A DNA stretch of 64,000 nt, taken from contig NZ_MDEN01000069.1 of the NCBI RefSeq assembly GCF_001705435.1, positions 372,001 through 436,000 on the forward strand, written 5' to 3'. Origin of the DNA: Pseudomonas graminis (GTDB lineage: Bacteria; Pseudomonadota; Gammaproteobacteria; Pseudomonadales; Pseudomonadaceae). The position numbers and the translations under genes were made by a program. Numbering within the stretch: the first letter of the stretch is position 1; every line of letters begins with the position of its first letter. Shown in pieces: positions 26,484 through 35,844 of this stretch. A model generated the notes under the pieces. The model did no database searches. It saw nothing but the letters and a program-made list of their open reading frames with translations, and had not been told where the DNA came from.

Positions 26484-26888
26484 AGCCCAAGTGGAGCGTC
26501 TATGTGTTCTCCGCATTGGCCTAGCCAAGCCGGGGTAAACGACATAGTCGATATCCGTGCACCTCGGCTGGGCCCTATGCGAGCAGGCCTAGCCGTGACC
26601 AAAAAACTCAATGACCTCTTGTTTGTTTACCTTCTGCGGACACTCGTAGGATAACTCTCATTTGGAACCACATAGTGGCCAGTCGTAAATGGGAGAGGAT
26701 GTCCCGCCTGCGTTGCGACTTGGTCAAGTAACGATGGCGCAGAGCCTTTGATCCCCAGCTTGAGGATAGCCGCGTTTCTCAGATTCCGGGGGCTGCGCTG
26801 AGGGGGAATAAGTTGAGCATCCTTTTCCCACGATCGAAAAATCTGCAATAGCTCATCCTAGTTCTTAAGGATGATCCTCGGAGGTCAG
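26484..26888. other. Gap without a supported gene
   Basis: About 400 bp between the TIR gene and the IS66 region. I see only short frames without ribosome binding sites. Confidence 0.4.
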
Positions 26889-26969
26889 GTGACGCGCGAC
26901 AATAAGCCAAGACAGCTTACGGCCCAAGAGTTCGAGCTAATGATGGGCGAGCTAGATACAGCTCAGTAA
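26889..26969 (+). CDS. Possible 26-codon ORF, maybe cut by the IS66 insertion
   Basis: GTG start with GGAGG six bases upstream, encoding TRDNKPRQLTAQEFELMMGE and a few more residues, then a stop inside the proposed left IS end. The strong ribosome binding site and codon use suggest a real gene start whose remainder was displaced by the element. Confidence 0.35.
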   Translation: MTRDNKPRQLTAQEFELMMGELDTAQ

Positions 26970-27064
26970 CCGTCCGGTGATGTCACCTACCGAAATCCAG
27001 CATTAAGGGCGATGGTGTCCGCGTATTTTAAGCGGACGCGATCACCCTTATCGCCAGGATTTCC

Positions 27065-27382
27065 ATGCGCCAACGAAGCTCTTACCCCAAACCATTCAAA
27101 GCCCAGGTCGTCCAGGAATGCTTGCAACCCGGAGCGACAATTTCCAGCGTAGCCATCCATCACGGCATCAATGCTAACGTGATCCGCAAGTGGCTACCGG
27201 CTTACCGGGATCAATCGCCTGTAACCTTGCCGGCTTTCGTTCCGGTAAAAACGGTACCAAGGCGAGCAACAGAAGAGATGGTGATCATCTCGCTGCCTCT
27301 GGGTGATAAATCCATCACCGTAAAATGGCCAGCCTCGGATCCGGACGGCTGCGCCTGTTTGATTCGTGGCCTGGCCCAATGA
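27065..27382 (+). CDS. tnpA: IS66 TnpA-like accessory protein
   Basis: 105 aa. The N-terminal HTH (YPKPFKAQVVQECLQPGATISSVAIHHGINANVIRKWLPAYRD) is the Orf1/transposase_8-like DNA-binding domain of IS66 elements. The stop overlaps the tnpB start (ATGA). Confidence 0.85.
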   Translation: MRQRSSYPKPFKAQVVQECLQPGATISSVAIHHGINANVIRKWLPAYRDQSPVTLPAFVPVKTVPRRATEEMVIISLPLGDKSITVKWPASDPDGCACLIRGLAQ

Positions 27383-27714
27383 TTCGCGTCGATGCCATCT
27401 GGCTCGCCACCGAGCCTATGGACATGCGCGCCGGCACTGAGACTGCGCTGGCCCGAGTGGTCGCGGTATTCGGTGCGGCGAAGCCGCACTGCGCTTACCT
27501 TTTTGCAAACCGCCGGGCCAACCGCATGAAAGTCCTGGTGCACGACGGCGTCGGTATCTGGCTGGCGGCACGGCGTTTGAATCAAGGAAAATTTCATTGG
27601 CCGGTCATCCGTCGCGGGGCGGAAGTCGAACTCGACCCCGAACAACTCCAGGCGCTGGTACTGGGATTACCCTGGCAAAGAGTCGGTGCGGGCGGCGCAA
27701 TTACATTGCTTTAA
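27379..27714 (+). CDS. tnpB: IS66 TnpB (Orf2) protein
   Basis: 111 aa. The start of the protein (IRVDAIWLATEPMDMRAGTE), FANRRANRMKVLVHDGVGIW and LNQGKFHWP are standard IS66 Orf2 motifs. It overlaps tnpA by 4 bp. This protein is needed for transposition in IS66 elements but its biochemical role is unclear. Confidence 0.9.
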   Translation: MIRVDAIWLATEPMDMRAGTETALARVVAVFGAAKPHCAYLFANRRANRMKVLVHDGVGIWLAARRLNQGKFHWPVIRRGAEVELDPEQLQALVLGLPWQRVGAGGAITLL

Positions 27715-27764
27715 ATGCTGCCTTTTAGCTGAAGCAGTCGGGCTGCTTTGGTAAAATCCAGCCC

Positions 27765-29289
27765 ATGACTTCCTTGCCCGATCTCGACCAAATGACCCCC
27801 GAACAACTGCGCGCACTGGCTGCGCAATTGATGTCCAAGGTCGATACTATGGGCCGAAAGATCCATCGCGATGAAACGATCATTGAGCAGCTCACTCACG
27901 AGATCGCCATCCTTAAACGGCACAAGTTCGCCAAGCGCAGCGAGCAGATCAGCCCGGCGCAGGGCAGCCTGCTCGATGACCTGCTCAATACCGACCTAGA
28001 AGCCATCGAGGCGGAGTTAAAAGCCCTTCATCCCGCACCTGCGCAGGAAGAGCCACGCCAGCAACCCAAGCGTGCGCCGTTGCCACCGCAGTTCCCCCGC
28101 ACTGTAGTCCATCACGAGCCGGACAACACCCAGTGCGCATGCGGCTGCCAGCTTCAGCGCATCGGTGAAGACGTCAGCGAAAAGCTGGACTACACACCGG
28201 GCGTGTTCACCGTCGAACAGCATGTGCGTGGGAAATGGGCCTGCCGGCAGTGCGAAACACTGATCCAGGCCCCGGTACCCCCACAGGTGATCGACAAGGG
28301 TATTCCCACTGCCGGCCTGCTGGCGCACGTGATGGTAGCCAAGTTCGCCGACCACCTGCCGCTGTATCGACAGGAAAAGATCTTCGGCCGTGCCGGCCTG
28401 GCTATACCACGTTCGACCCTGGCGCAGTGGGTGGGCCAAACCGGCGTACAGCTTCAGCCGCTGGTCGATGCATTGCGCGAAGTGGTGCTGGCCCAGCGCG
28501 TGGTTCACGCCGATGAAAAGCCGGTACAAATGCTGGCGCCCGGCGAGAAGAAAACCCACCGCGCTTATGTCTGGGCCTACAGCACTACGCCATTCTCGGC
28601 CCTCAAGGCCGTGGTCTACGACTTCAGCCCCAGCCGTGCCGGTGAACACGCACGCAACTTCCTGGGCACCTGGAACGGCAAGCTGGTCTGTGACGACTTC
28701 GCAGGCTACAAGGCTAGCTTCGAGCTGGGCATCACCGAAATCGGCTGCATGGCCCATGCACGCCGTAAGTTCTTTGACTTGCATGTAGCCAACAAAAGCC
28801 AATTGGCAGAGCAGGCGCTTCACTCGATTGGCGGGCTTTACGAAGTCGAGCGACACGCCAAGGAAATGAGCGACGAAGACCGTTGGCGATTACGCCAGGA
28901 AACAGCGGTGCCCATCGCTGGAAAACTGCATGAGTGGATGCTGGCCCAACGTGAACTTGTGCCCGACGGCTCAGCCACGGCCAAGGCCCTGGATTACAGC
29001 CTCAAACGCTGGGTAGCGCTCGCGCTACCTGGCAGATGGTGCTGTGCCCATCGACAACAACCAGATCGAGAACTTGATCCGGCCTTGGGCGCTTGGGCGC
29101 TCGAACTGGTTATTTGCAGGGTCGCTGCGCAGCGGCAAGCGGGCGGCGGCGATCATGAGCCTGATCCAGTCGGCGCGCATCAATGGGCATGATCCGTATG
29201 CTTATCTCAAGGATGTGCTGACGCGGTTGCCGACGCAGCGGGCCAGCGAGATCGAGCAGCTGCTGCCGCATCAGTGGATGCCTGCCTGA
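27765..29289 (+). pseudogene. tnpC: IS66 transposase tnpC, frameshifted near its 3' end
   Basis: Frame 1 from ATG 27765 encodes the leucine-zipper-like N-terminus, the zinc-binding CACGCQL...CRQC domain and the DDE region (VHADEKPVQML, LVCDDFAGYKA and GCMAHARRKFFDLH). At about 29018-29023 the frame is lost: the expected LTRYLADGAVPIDNNQIENL continues two bases out of frame to the stop at 29289 (ending LLPHQWMPA). A two-base deletion after GCGCTC explains this. Without the C-terminal Glu-containing DNNxxE segment the transposase should be inactive. Confidence 0.85.
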
Positions 29290-29354
29290 TCTGTGCAAGG
29301 TTTGTTTGCTGGCCGCTTACATTGCATGGACTTAACCAGGGCAAGGGACTCGCC

Positions 29355-29597
29355 TTGACCAGTAGAAATCGGCTGAAGCAGACACTTGAATTTACGAGTG
29401 AGATGCGACTCGATGCTCCTGTTACTCATGACAAGCTTTTAGGAAAGCTATTCGTCCTTCTATCTGATGATCAAGTTTACATCTCCGGGAGAGATCGCTA
29501 TATTCGGGCCCTGGAGATGGCATTCCTCCACTTACCAACCGCTGCGCCCGTAGCAGCTGATGATGCCTACAGACACCTGATCAACACAGGGCTGTAG
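29355..29597 (+). CDS. Possible small ORF or gene fragment right of IS66
   Basis: 80 codons from TTG 29355 (AAGGGA upstream), reading TSRNRLKQTLEFTSEMRLDA and DDQVYISGRDRYIRALEMAF. The text looks like real coding sequence, but the frame runs into the IS end without a good start, so it may be the 3' remnant of the gene interrupted by the element. Unrecognised. Confidence 0.35.
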   Translation: MTSRNRLKQTLEFTSEMRLDAPVTHDKLLGKLFVLLSDDQVYISGRDRYIRALEMAFLHLPTAAPVAADDAYRHLINTGL

Positions 29598-29655
29598 GCG
29601 TTCGCGCGAAATATCCCTTTTTGGTCAGGCTCACTTTCCTTGTGTGGCCGACCCC

Positions 29656-30984
29656 ATGTCAAAACTCCGAAAACCTGAACAACTCGTCCTGCTTCCCTAC
29701 ATCGGGAAATGGCTGGTACTTGCCAGCGCCGTGGCACTTTTGGCGGGATCGGCATCCGCGCTATTTCTGTTCTCCCTCGATCACGCCACTCAATGGCGCG
29801 AGACCCACCGCTGGGCGATCTGGCTGCTGCCGCTGGCAGGCTTTGCTGTAGGGCTGGTTTACCACCTGGTTGGCAAGCCGGTAGACGCGGGCAACAACCT
29901 GCTGATCGACGAGATTCACGACCCGAAGCAAACCGTGCCGCTGCGCATGGTGCCTCTGGTGCTTGCGGGTACGCTAATTTCGCATCTATTTGGCGCATCG
30001 GTCGGACGCGAAGGCACCGCCGTGCAAATGGGCGGTGCTCTGGCCGATCAGATAACCCACCTGTTCCGACTGCGCCCCGAAGATCGCCGAATCATGCTCA
30101 TGGCAGGCATCAGCGCAGGCTTCGCTTCGGTCTTCGGCACCCCGCTGGCGGGAGCATTGTTCGGCCTTGAAGTGCTCGCCATTGGCCGCATGCGCTACGA
30201 CGCGTTGTTCCCATGCATGGTCGCCGCTATCGTCGCCGATCAAGTCGGGCTGCTCTGGGGCGTCGTGCACACCCACTACGTCATCGGCGAGATCGCGCCC
30301 GTGCAGTTCTGGACAGTGGTGGCAATGGTTGTCGCAGGCATCGTGTTCGGACTCGCGGGGCTGCTGTTCGCCACAGCCACCCATACCCTCGGGGCGTGGA
30401 TAAAAAAGCTGATTCCCTATTCGCCTTTGCGCCCTGTTCTCGGCGGGATAGTGGTGGCCACGGCGGTGTGGGCATTGGATGCCTATCAGTACGTCGGCCT
30501 AGGCATTCCGAGCATCGTCCAGTCCTTTGCAGCCCCCGTTGCGCCATGGGACTGGTTCGGCAAACTCGCGTTTACCGTCGCATCACTCGGCACAGGCTTC
30601 AAAGGTGGCGAGGTCACGCCGCTGTTCTACATCGGCGCGACGCTGGGCAACGCGCTTGCGCCGCTGCTACACCTCCCATTCTCGATGCTCGCCGGTATCG
30701 GCTTCGTCGCAGTCTTCGCCGGCGCCGCCAACACACCACTGGCGACCATCGTCATGGCCATGGAGCTCTTCGGCCCAGAGATTGCCCCACTTGCCGCGAT
30801 TGCCTGCATCGCCAGTTATCTGGTGTCCGGCCATACCGGGATCTATCACGCCCAACGCGTGGGCCACAGCAAACACCGCCATGCCCTACCGACTGATATC
30901 CGTCTTTCGGACATCAATAAATTTCACTCTCAGCGCAACGCCGTGAGCGCCCCGAAAAAAGTCGAGGAGGACGAACCAAAATGA
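29656..30984 (+). CDS. ClC-type anion transporter, fluoride (ClC-F) type suspected
   Basis: 442 aa from ATG 29656; a GTG at 29644 is also possible and neither has a clear ribosome binding site. About ten hydrophobic helices. The ClC selectivity segments are visible but altered: the GSGIP position reads DAGNNLLIDE, and the GREGP loop reads SVGREGTAVQM. A Ser-lacking first motif is the feature of the fluoride-exporting ClC-F branch, which occurs in P. syringae. Chloride/proton ClC is the alternative. No fluoride riboswitch was found in the 60 bp upstream. Confidence 0.75.
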   Translation: MSKLRKPEQLVLLPYIGKWLVLASAVALLAGSASALFLFSLDHATQWRETHRWAIWLLPLAGFAVGLVYHLVGKPVDAGNNLLIDEIHDPKQTVPLRMVPLVLAGTLISHLFGASVGREGTAVQMGGALADQITHLFRLRPEDRRIMLMAGISAGFASVFGTPLAGALFGLEVLAIGRMRYDALFPCMVAAIVADQVGLLWGVVHTHYVIGEIAPVQFWTVVAMVVAGIVFGLAGLLFATATHTLGAWIKKLIPYSPLRPVLGGIVVATAVWALDAYQYVGLGIPSIVQSFAAPVAPWDWFGKLAFTVASLGTGFKGGEVTPLFYIGATLGNALAPLLHLPFSMLAGIGFVAVFAGAANTPLATIVMAMELFGPEIAPLAAIACIASYLVSGHTGIYHAQRVGHSKHRHALPTDIRLSDINKFHSQRNAVSAPKKVEEDEPK

Positions 30985-31143
30985 GCAAGTCAGAACCCGA
31001 TTCATGAGGTAACAGGCGGTCACCTGGGCCTGTTCGAAATGCCACACCCGAGCCCGCTTTCAGTGTCTACAAATCCCAACGCAGCCAAGGCTATCGTTGC
31101 GACGCTGTCGCGGGCATCGAGGCGGCTACATGATTTGAATTAA
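30981..31143 (+). pseudogene. Small ORF coupled to the ClC gene, apparently frameshifted
   Basis: ATG 30981 overlaps the ClC stop (ATGA) and has a strong GGAGG ribosome binding site, but the frame stops after 8 codons (SKSEPDS). One base further the frame stays open for about 45 codons (EVTGGHLGLFEMPHPSPLSV onwards) to the TAA at 31141. A single indel near 31005 would join them into a protein of about 54 aa. Unrecognised; could be chance. Confidence 0.35.
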
Positions 31144-32312
31144 CGCTGGGCCTGCTTTGCCTTGAGAGAAGCAATGCAGGGGGATACGAACAGATTCCCT
31201 CGGTAAGCACCTATGGTGGTCTTCGCCGCCACCACCAACCACATTACCGTCAACATCAGCACCAAAATCACACCCAGAACGTTAAAAAATGCCAAGTCCA
31301 AGATCACGCCCAACTTCAGGGTGGTCACGGCGTAGACGCCTAAAGGAAATGTGAAGCCCCACCAGCCCAGGTTGAATGGAATACCACCTTTCGCATATCG
31401 AGCAGTGATAAGCAGTGCCAAAAGCATCCACCACAAGCCAAGGCCCCAGAACAAAATGCCAGCGATCAGGCCAATCCCTGCTGCCACGGCTCCAGCATTA
31501 GCCATGCCGTGAGCGGCAAAGATGGCAGGGGCGTCGCCGCCGATGACCAGCATGCCTAGCGCTCCTGTTCCAATAGGCCCCAGCGATAACCACGATGATG
31601 CAGCCATGTTCTCGTGAGGCAATTTATGAAGCGCCAGGCGTAGCACCAGGATCACCAGAATGCTCAAGGCTACAGGGACGGAATAGGCCCACAGCACGTA
31701 GCTGGTAATCAGCATATTGAACTGCGCGCTCGCGTCGGCTAAATGTGGAGCGATCACCCCACCACTGGCGGCAGCGACTTCCGCAGCGACAACGGGAAGT
31801 AACCACACAGCAGTCATCTGGTCGATGCTGTGCTCTTGCCGCGTGAACATCATGAATGGAATGAGAACACCGCATGCCAGTGCCATGGCGACATCTAGCC
31901 ACCACAGGCCATGGGCTAATGGTATTAGGGCATCACCCCAGGTCGGTACGCCATACTGCATCAAGCCGTTGATGATGGTTGCCAGCCCCATCGGGATCGT
32001 GCCGAAAAACATAGAGACGGTTGAATGACCGAAGATTTGCTTGGCTTCGTTGAAAAAGAAAACCCAACGTGCCGCGTACATAAGCGTAAAAGCACTGAAA
32101 AGCACAATGTTGAACAGCCAAAGTGCTTTTCCCGCGTATGACAGCAGCGCGATATTTCCTGGAAGCTGTCCTAACGCCAGGGCCAGGATGCCCGTACCCA
32201 TCGTGGCGGCGAACCAGTTCGGGGTGAACTGCCGGATCGCTTCCCTTGGATTTGAGAGCGCCGACAGCGGCTGCCCTCCTTGCATTACTTTTGACAAGCT
32301 GATGTCTCGCAT
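31140..32312 (-). CDS. TDT-family (TehA/SLAC1-like) transporter
   Basis: 390 aa from the ATG at 32312, chosen for GGAGG six bases upstream; the open frame continues to 32501. About ten hydrophobic helices; IRQFTPNWFAATMGTGILAL is the first-helix signature of the tellurite-resistance/dicarboxylate transporter family, which also includes yeast malate and sulfite (Ssu1) pumps. It is divergent from a LysR regulator of the CysB/YeiE-like sort. Sulfite export is a reasonable but unproven guess. Confidence 0.82.
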   Translation of the reverse strand: MRDISLSKVMQGGQPLSALSNPREAIRQFTPNWFAATMGTGILALALGQLPGNIALLSYAGKALWLFNIVLFSAFTLMYAARWVFFFNEAKQIFGHSTVSMFFGTIPMGLATIINGLMQYGVPTWGDALIPLAHGLWWLDVAMALACGVLIPFMMFTRQEHSIDQMTAVWLLPVVAAEVAAASGGVIAPHLADASAQFNMLITSYVLWAYSVPVALSILVILVLRLALHKLPHENMAASSWLSLGPIGTGALGMLVIGGDAPAIFAAHGMANAGAVAAGIGLIAGILFWGLGLWWMLLALLITARYAKGGIPFNLGWWGFTFPLGVYAVTTLKLGVILDLAFFNVLGVILVLMLTVMWLVVAAKTTIGAYRGNLFVSPCIASLKAKQAQR

Positions 32313-32422
32313 GGTGCCTCCACGGCGTGCTTCATCGGAGCAGTGCCTACAGAATAGCGGGGTGAATTTATCTAGAAAAACGGGTAATTTCTCTATGCCA
32401 TACCCACTTAATAGGTAAGCTC

Positions 32423-33343
32423 GTGAAGCTGACTCTCCGCCAGCTCGACATTTTTCGAAGCATCGCTCAACTCGGCTCGACGACCCGGGCGAGTCTTGCA
32501 CTGGCTTTGTCCCAGTCAGCTACGAGCGCAGCCCTCCAGGAATTGGAAGGCGCACTGGGCATCCAGTTATTTGATCGGGTCGGCAGACGCCTCGTGCTGA
32601 ATGACAATGGGCAAACGCTTCTACCTCAGGCCATCCGGCTGCTTGAAGCGGCGGCTCAAATTGAAGAAGGTTTTCAAACGGACACGACGGCTCGGATGAG
32701 GATCGGTTGCAGCACTACAATTGGCAATTACATCATGCCCCTGCTGATCGAACGTTTGGCTGCGCGAGCGCCGGGCATTCAAGTCGATGTCATCATGGGC
32801 AACAGTGCAGATATCGCCAAGCAAGCCGCACAGCTTTCGATTGATATCGGCCTGATTGAGGGGCCGTGCCGCCAACCCGAGCTGACGATTCGTCCATGGT
32901 TTGAGGACGAACTGGTGATCATCGCAGCCTCAAATCATCCCCTTGCCGCTCAGGAAAAGCTGACTTCAGACGACCTCAATGCCGCTACCTGGCTGATTCG
33001 CGAGGACGGCTCAGGAACTGCTGATGAGGTGCTTCAATGGCTACTTCCCTACCTTGGCGACTGGAGCGACGCTCGCCGGATCGGTAGCTCCGAAGCCATT
33101 AAGCGAATGGTCGTTTCTGGAATCGGAATAAGCTGTTTGTCTTACTGGGTAGTGAGCGATGCAATCGCGGAAGGTAAGCTGAGGTTGTTGAATCATGACC
33201 TGCCGCCTCATAAGCGACAGCTCCACATCGTGCATCACCGCGAAAAATTTATTTCTCGCTCTCTCGAAGTTTTCTTACGGGCTGTGGAAGATTTTGAAGT
33301 GAATGGAGCTGAAAGGCTCGAAATCACATCCAATTCAATGTGA
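32423..33343 (+). CDS. LysR-family regulator, divergent from the TDT transporter
   Basis: 306 aa, GTG start with an AGG-type ribosome binding site. The N-terminal winged HTH (LTLRQLDIFRSIAQLGSTTRASLALALSQSATSAALQELE) is typical; a periplasmic-binding-protein-like effector domain follows (ARMRIGCSTTIGNYIMPLLI). This is close in style to YeiE-like regulators found with sulfite or anion exporters. The 110-bp divergent gap to the TDT gene should hold its operator. Confidence 0.88.
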   Translation: MKLTLRQLDIFRSIAQLGSTTRASLALALSQSATSAALQELEGALGIQLFDRVGRRLVLNDNGQTLLPQAIRLLEAAAQIEEGFQTDTTARMRIGCSTTIGNYIMPLLIERLAARAPGIQVDVIMGNSADIAKQAAQLSIDIGLIEGPCRQPELTIRPWFEDELVIIAASNHPLAAQEKLTSDDLNAATWLIREDGSGTADEVLQWLLPYLGDWSDARRIGSSEAIKRMVVSGIGISCLSYWVVSDAIAEGKLRLLNHDLPPHKRQLHIVHHREKFISRSLEVFLRAVEDFEVNGAERLEITSNSM

Positions 33344-33514
33344 GTTTGCTGAACGCTTACGCTACGCTTAGCGTACTGACGGAAAAGCCTCACTCGGGGG
33401 CATCATTCCCATGGCAAAACATCCACTCACATAGCGGCTGGTGAGAGTTGTTCCCCCGATGTTACTTGCTGGCAGCGCTAAAAAAATATCCCCGCCTCTT
33501 ATGGGGTTCCTGTC

Positions 33515-33527
33515 AAAAGTGTAATCG
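33515..33527 (+). promoter_or_regulatory. Putative cop box 1, upstream of the ptrA-like gene
   Basis: AAAAGTGTAATCG shares the core TGTAATC with the sites at 33851 and 38789, all placed upstream of copper genes. Likely CopR binding site; inferred from recurrence only. Confidence 0.45.
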
Positions 33528-33630
33528 CTGCCTAAGCATACTGACAGGTGCCTCCCCTCATCATCCTCATCGAGCCGACGCTCAAACGCTCCAGATTCAT
33601 CGAGAGTCAGTTCCTTTGAGGAGATGTATC

Positions 33631-33834
33631 ATGAAAGCTATCAACGTTGTGGTTATTGCAATCAGTTTGGCTATGTCGTCACTGGCCTTTGCCGAAGGCG
33701 GCGGTGATCGCACCTATGAGCGCATGGAAAAAGCTCGTGTGGCTGCACTGGAGAACCGCAAACCAGTCTCTGAAGCGCAAGAAGATGTTGCGCAAGAAAA
33801 GCCTGCGGCTGAAAAGCAGAAGCATCACTGCTAA
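33631..33834 (+). CDS. Small exported PtrA-like copper-associated protein
   Basis: 67 aa from the ATG at 33631, with GAGGAG upstream. The signal peptide ends SSLAFA; the mature part EGGGDRTYERMEKARVAALE is the N-terminal motif of the PtrA co-regulatory family, which is copper-induced in P. aeruginosa. The C-terminus ends KQKHHC, a plausible Cu ligand cluster. It precedes copA by 143 bp with another putative cop box between. Confidence 0.7.
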   Translation: MKAINVVVIAISLAMSSLAFAEGGGDRTYERMEKARVAALENRKPVSEAQEDVAQEKPAAEKQKHHC

Positions 33835-33850
33835 GTCGACCAGCTTACGG

Positions 33851-33863
33851 AAATGTAATCACG
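33851..33863 (+). promoter_or_regulatory. Putative cop box 2, upstream of copA
   Basis: AAATGTAATCACG, sharing the TGTAATC core with the two other sites; 115 bp before the copA start. Confidence 0.45.
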
Positions 33864-33977
33864 CCATTTTTTGGCTTATGGCATCTTCGATGTATCAAAC
33901 GCACTCGCTATCCAAAAGGGCGAACCCTCGGGAATACAGTGCTGTGCGTGCACCTGACTGACAGGACATGAATCGGT

Positions 33978-35834
33978 ATGCAATCCAAAACTTCTCGGCG
34001 CACCTTCGTAAAAGGGCTGACCGCTGGCGCGATTCTCGGTGGCTTAGGGCTCTGGCGTACGCCTCTTTGGGCGGCCACCAGCTTTGGCGAGACAAATGTC
34101 CTGTCGGGCACAGAGTTCGACCTTTTCATTGGAGAAACGCCGGTAAATATCACCGGAAGCCCCCGGACTGCCTTGACCATAAATGGTGGTATCCCAGGGC
34201 CTCTGCTGCGCTGGCGTGAAGGGGACACCGTCACCTTACGGGTCAAGAACCGCCTCACAGACATGACCTCCATCCATTGGCACGGGATTATTCTTCCCGC
34301 GAATATGGACGGTGTGCCGGGCCTTAGCTTCGGTGGGATCGCGCCTGATGGAACGTACGTTTACCAATTCAAGGTCAAGCAGAACGGAACGTACTGGTAT
34401 CACAGTCACTCCGGCTTCCAAGAGCAGGTAGGTGTATACGGCCCGCTGGTAATTGAAGCAAAAGAGCCAGAGCCTTTTGAGTATGACCGTGACCACGTGG
34501 TGATGCTCACTGACTGGACGGATGAAGATCCGACTGCGCTAATGAAGACGCTCAAGAAGCAGGCGGACTACTACAACAACCACAAGCGAACAGTCGGTGA
34601 CTTCATTAAGGACGTAGCGGATAGCGGTTGGTCAGCGACTGTCGCTGATCGCAAGATGTGGGCCGAGATGAAGATGAATCCTACTGACATTGCAGACGTC
34701 AGTGGCGCGACATACACCTATTTAATGAACGGCCACGCCCCGGACTCGAACTGGACAGGCACTTTCAAACCTGGCGAAAAGCTTAGGTTGAGGTTCATCA
34801 ATGGTTCGGCCATGTCCTACTTTGATGTCCGTATTCCGGGCTTGAAGATGACCGTTGTAGCCGCCGATGGCCTGTATGTGAAGCCTGTGACCGTGGATGA
34901 ATTCAGGATCGCCACAGCTGAGACCTTCGACGTGATCGTCGAACCAACTCAGGACGCCTACACACTGTTTGCGCAGTCGATGGATCGAACGGGGTACGCC
35001 AGAGGCACCTTGGCCGTCCGGCCTGGTCTCGCTGCCCCAGTACCTGAGCTTGACCCTCGTCCTCTCGTCACCATGGCCGACATGGGTATGGCCGGGATGG
35101 ATCATGGCTCAATGTCTGGTATGGGCGATATGGCTGGAATGGATCACAGCAAGATGGCCGGTGCGCAAGACAACTCAATGCAGGGTATGTCGGGAATGGA
35201 CGGCGGCGACATGAAGGGTATGAATCATGGCGCTACGCGAGACATTTCTGGCATGGACAGCATGGCTGCAATGGATCACAGCAAGATGTCTATGGGTGGC
35301 ATGGAAGAAATGCAGCAGCACCCGGCCTCAGAGTCCAACAACCCTCTCGTCGATATGCAGGCCATGTCGACGTCGCCAAAGCTTGATGATCCCGGTATGG
35401 GCCTTCGCGAGAATGGCCGAAAGGTACTGACGTACTCTGATCTAAAAAGCACGTTTGAAGATCCAGATGGCCGTGAGCCAAGTCGCACCATCGAATTGCA
35501 CTTGACCGGTCATATGGAGAAGTTTTCCTGGTCTTTCAACGGCGTGAAGTTTTCGGACGCCGAGCCTTTAAAACTGAAATATGGCGAGCGAGTCCGCATC
35601 GTTCTCGTGAACGACACGATGATGACGCATCCCATCCACTTGCATGGCATGTGGAGTGACCTTGAAGATGAAAACGGGCAATTCCTCGTCCGCAAACACA
35701 CCATCGATATGCCGCCAGGATCAAAGCGCAGCTACCGAGTGACCGCCGATGCGCTAGGACGCTGGGCCTACCACTGCCATCTCCTGTACCACATGGAAAT
35801 GGGCATGTTCCGTGAAGTGCGTGTAGAGGAATAA
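33978..35834 (+). CDS. copA: Periplasmic multicopper oxidase CopA
   Basis: 618 aa. A Tat signal (SRRTFVKGLTAGAILGGLG...WA) precedes three cupredoxin domains. Copper ligands are visible in SIHWHGII, YWYHSHS, HPIHLHG and AYHCHLLYHMEMGMF, the last containing the type 1 Cys and axial Met. A methionine/histidine-rich insert at about residues 365-450 has repeats of GMDHSKM and MSGMD type and should bind extra copper. It oxidises Cu(I) and sequesters copper in the periplasm. First of copABCD, 11 bp before copB. Confidence 0.96.
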   Translation: MQSKTSRRTFVKGLTAGAILGGLGLWRTPLWAATSFGETNVLSGTEFDLFIGETPVNITGSPRTALTINGGIPGPLLRWREGDTVTLRVKNRLTDMTSIHWHGIILPANMDGVPGLSFGGIAPDGTYVYQFKVKQNGTYWYHSHSGFQEQVGVYGPLVIEAKEPEPFEYDRDHVVMLTDWTDEDPTALMKTLKKQADYYNNHKRTVGDFIKDVADSGWSATVADRKMWAEMKMNPTDIADVSGATYTYLMNGHAPDSNWTGTFKPGEKLRLRFINGSAMSYFDVRIPGLKMTVVAADGLYVKPVTVDEFRIATAETFDVIVEPTQDAYTLFAQSMDRTGYARGTLAVRPGLAAPVPELDPRPLVTMADMGMAGMDHGSMSGMGDMAGMDHSKMAGAQDNSMQGMSGMDGGDMKGMNHGATRDISGMDSMAAMDHSKMSMGGMEEMQQHPASESNNPLVDMQAMSTSPKLDDPGMGLRENGRKVLTYSDLKSTFEDPDGREPSRTIELHLTGHMEKFSWSFNGVKFSDAEPLKLKYGERVRIVLVNDTMMTHPIHLHGMWSDLEDENGQFLVRKHTIDMPPGSKRSYRVTADALGRWAYHCHLLYHMEMGMFREVRVEE

Positions 35835-35844
35835 GGAGCCGACT

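Larger units (their letters stand above)
26966..29320 (+). mobile_element. IS66-family insertion sequence
   Basis: Three genes in the IS66 order tnpA-tnpB-tnpC. The right end is ...GGCCGCTTAC at 29320; a partly matching inverted left end, GTAACCGTCCGG, is at 26966 (9 of the first 12 bases fit). The flanking 8-mers (ACAGCTCA and ATTGCATG) differ, so no target duplication is visible. tnpC is frameshifted, so the copy is probably not autonomous. The left boundary is the less certain one. Confidence 0.75.

Noticed and set aside
26966..29328. 8-bp target-site duplication around the IS66 element
   Set aside because: The flanking octamers ACAGCTCA and ATTGCATG differ.
29598..29655. Fluoride (crcB) riboswitch before the ClC gene
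   Set aside because: The short upstream region lacks the conserved GGNGATG and CTGATGGC-type elements.
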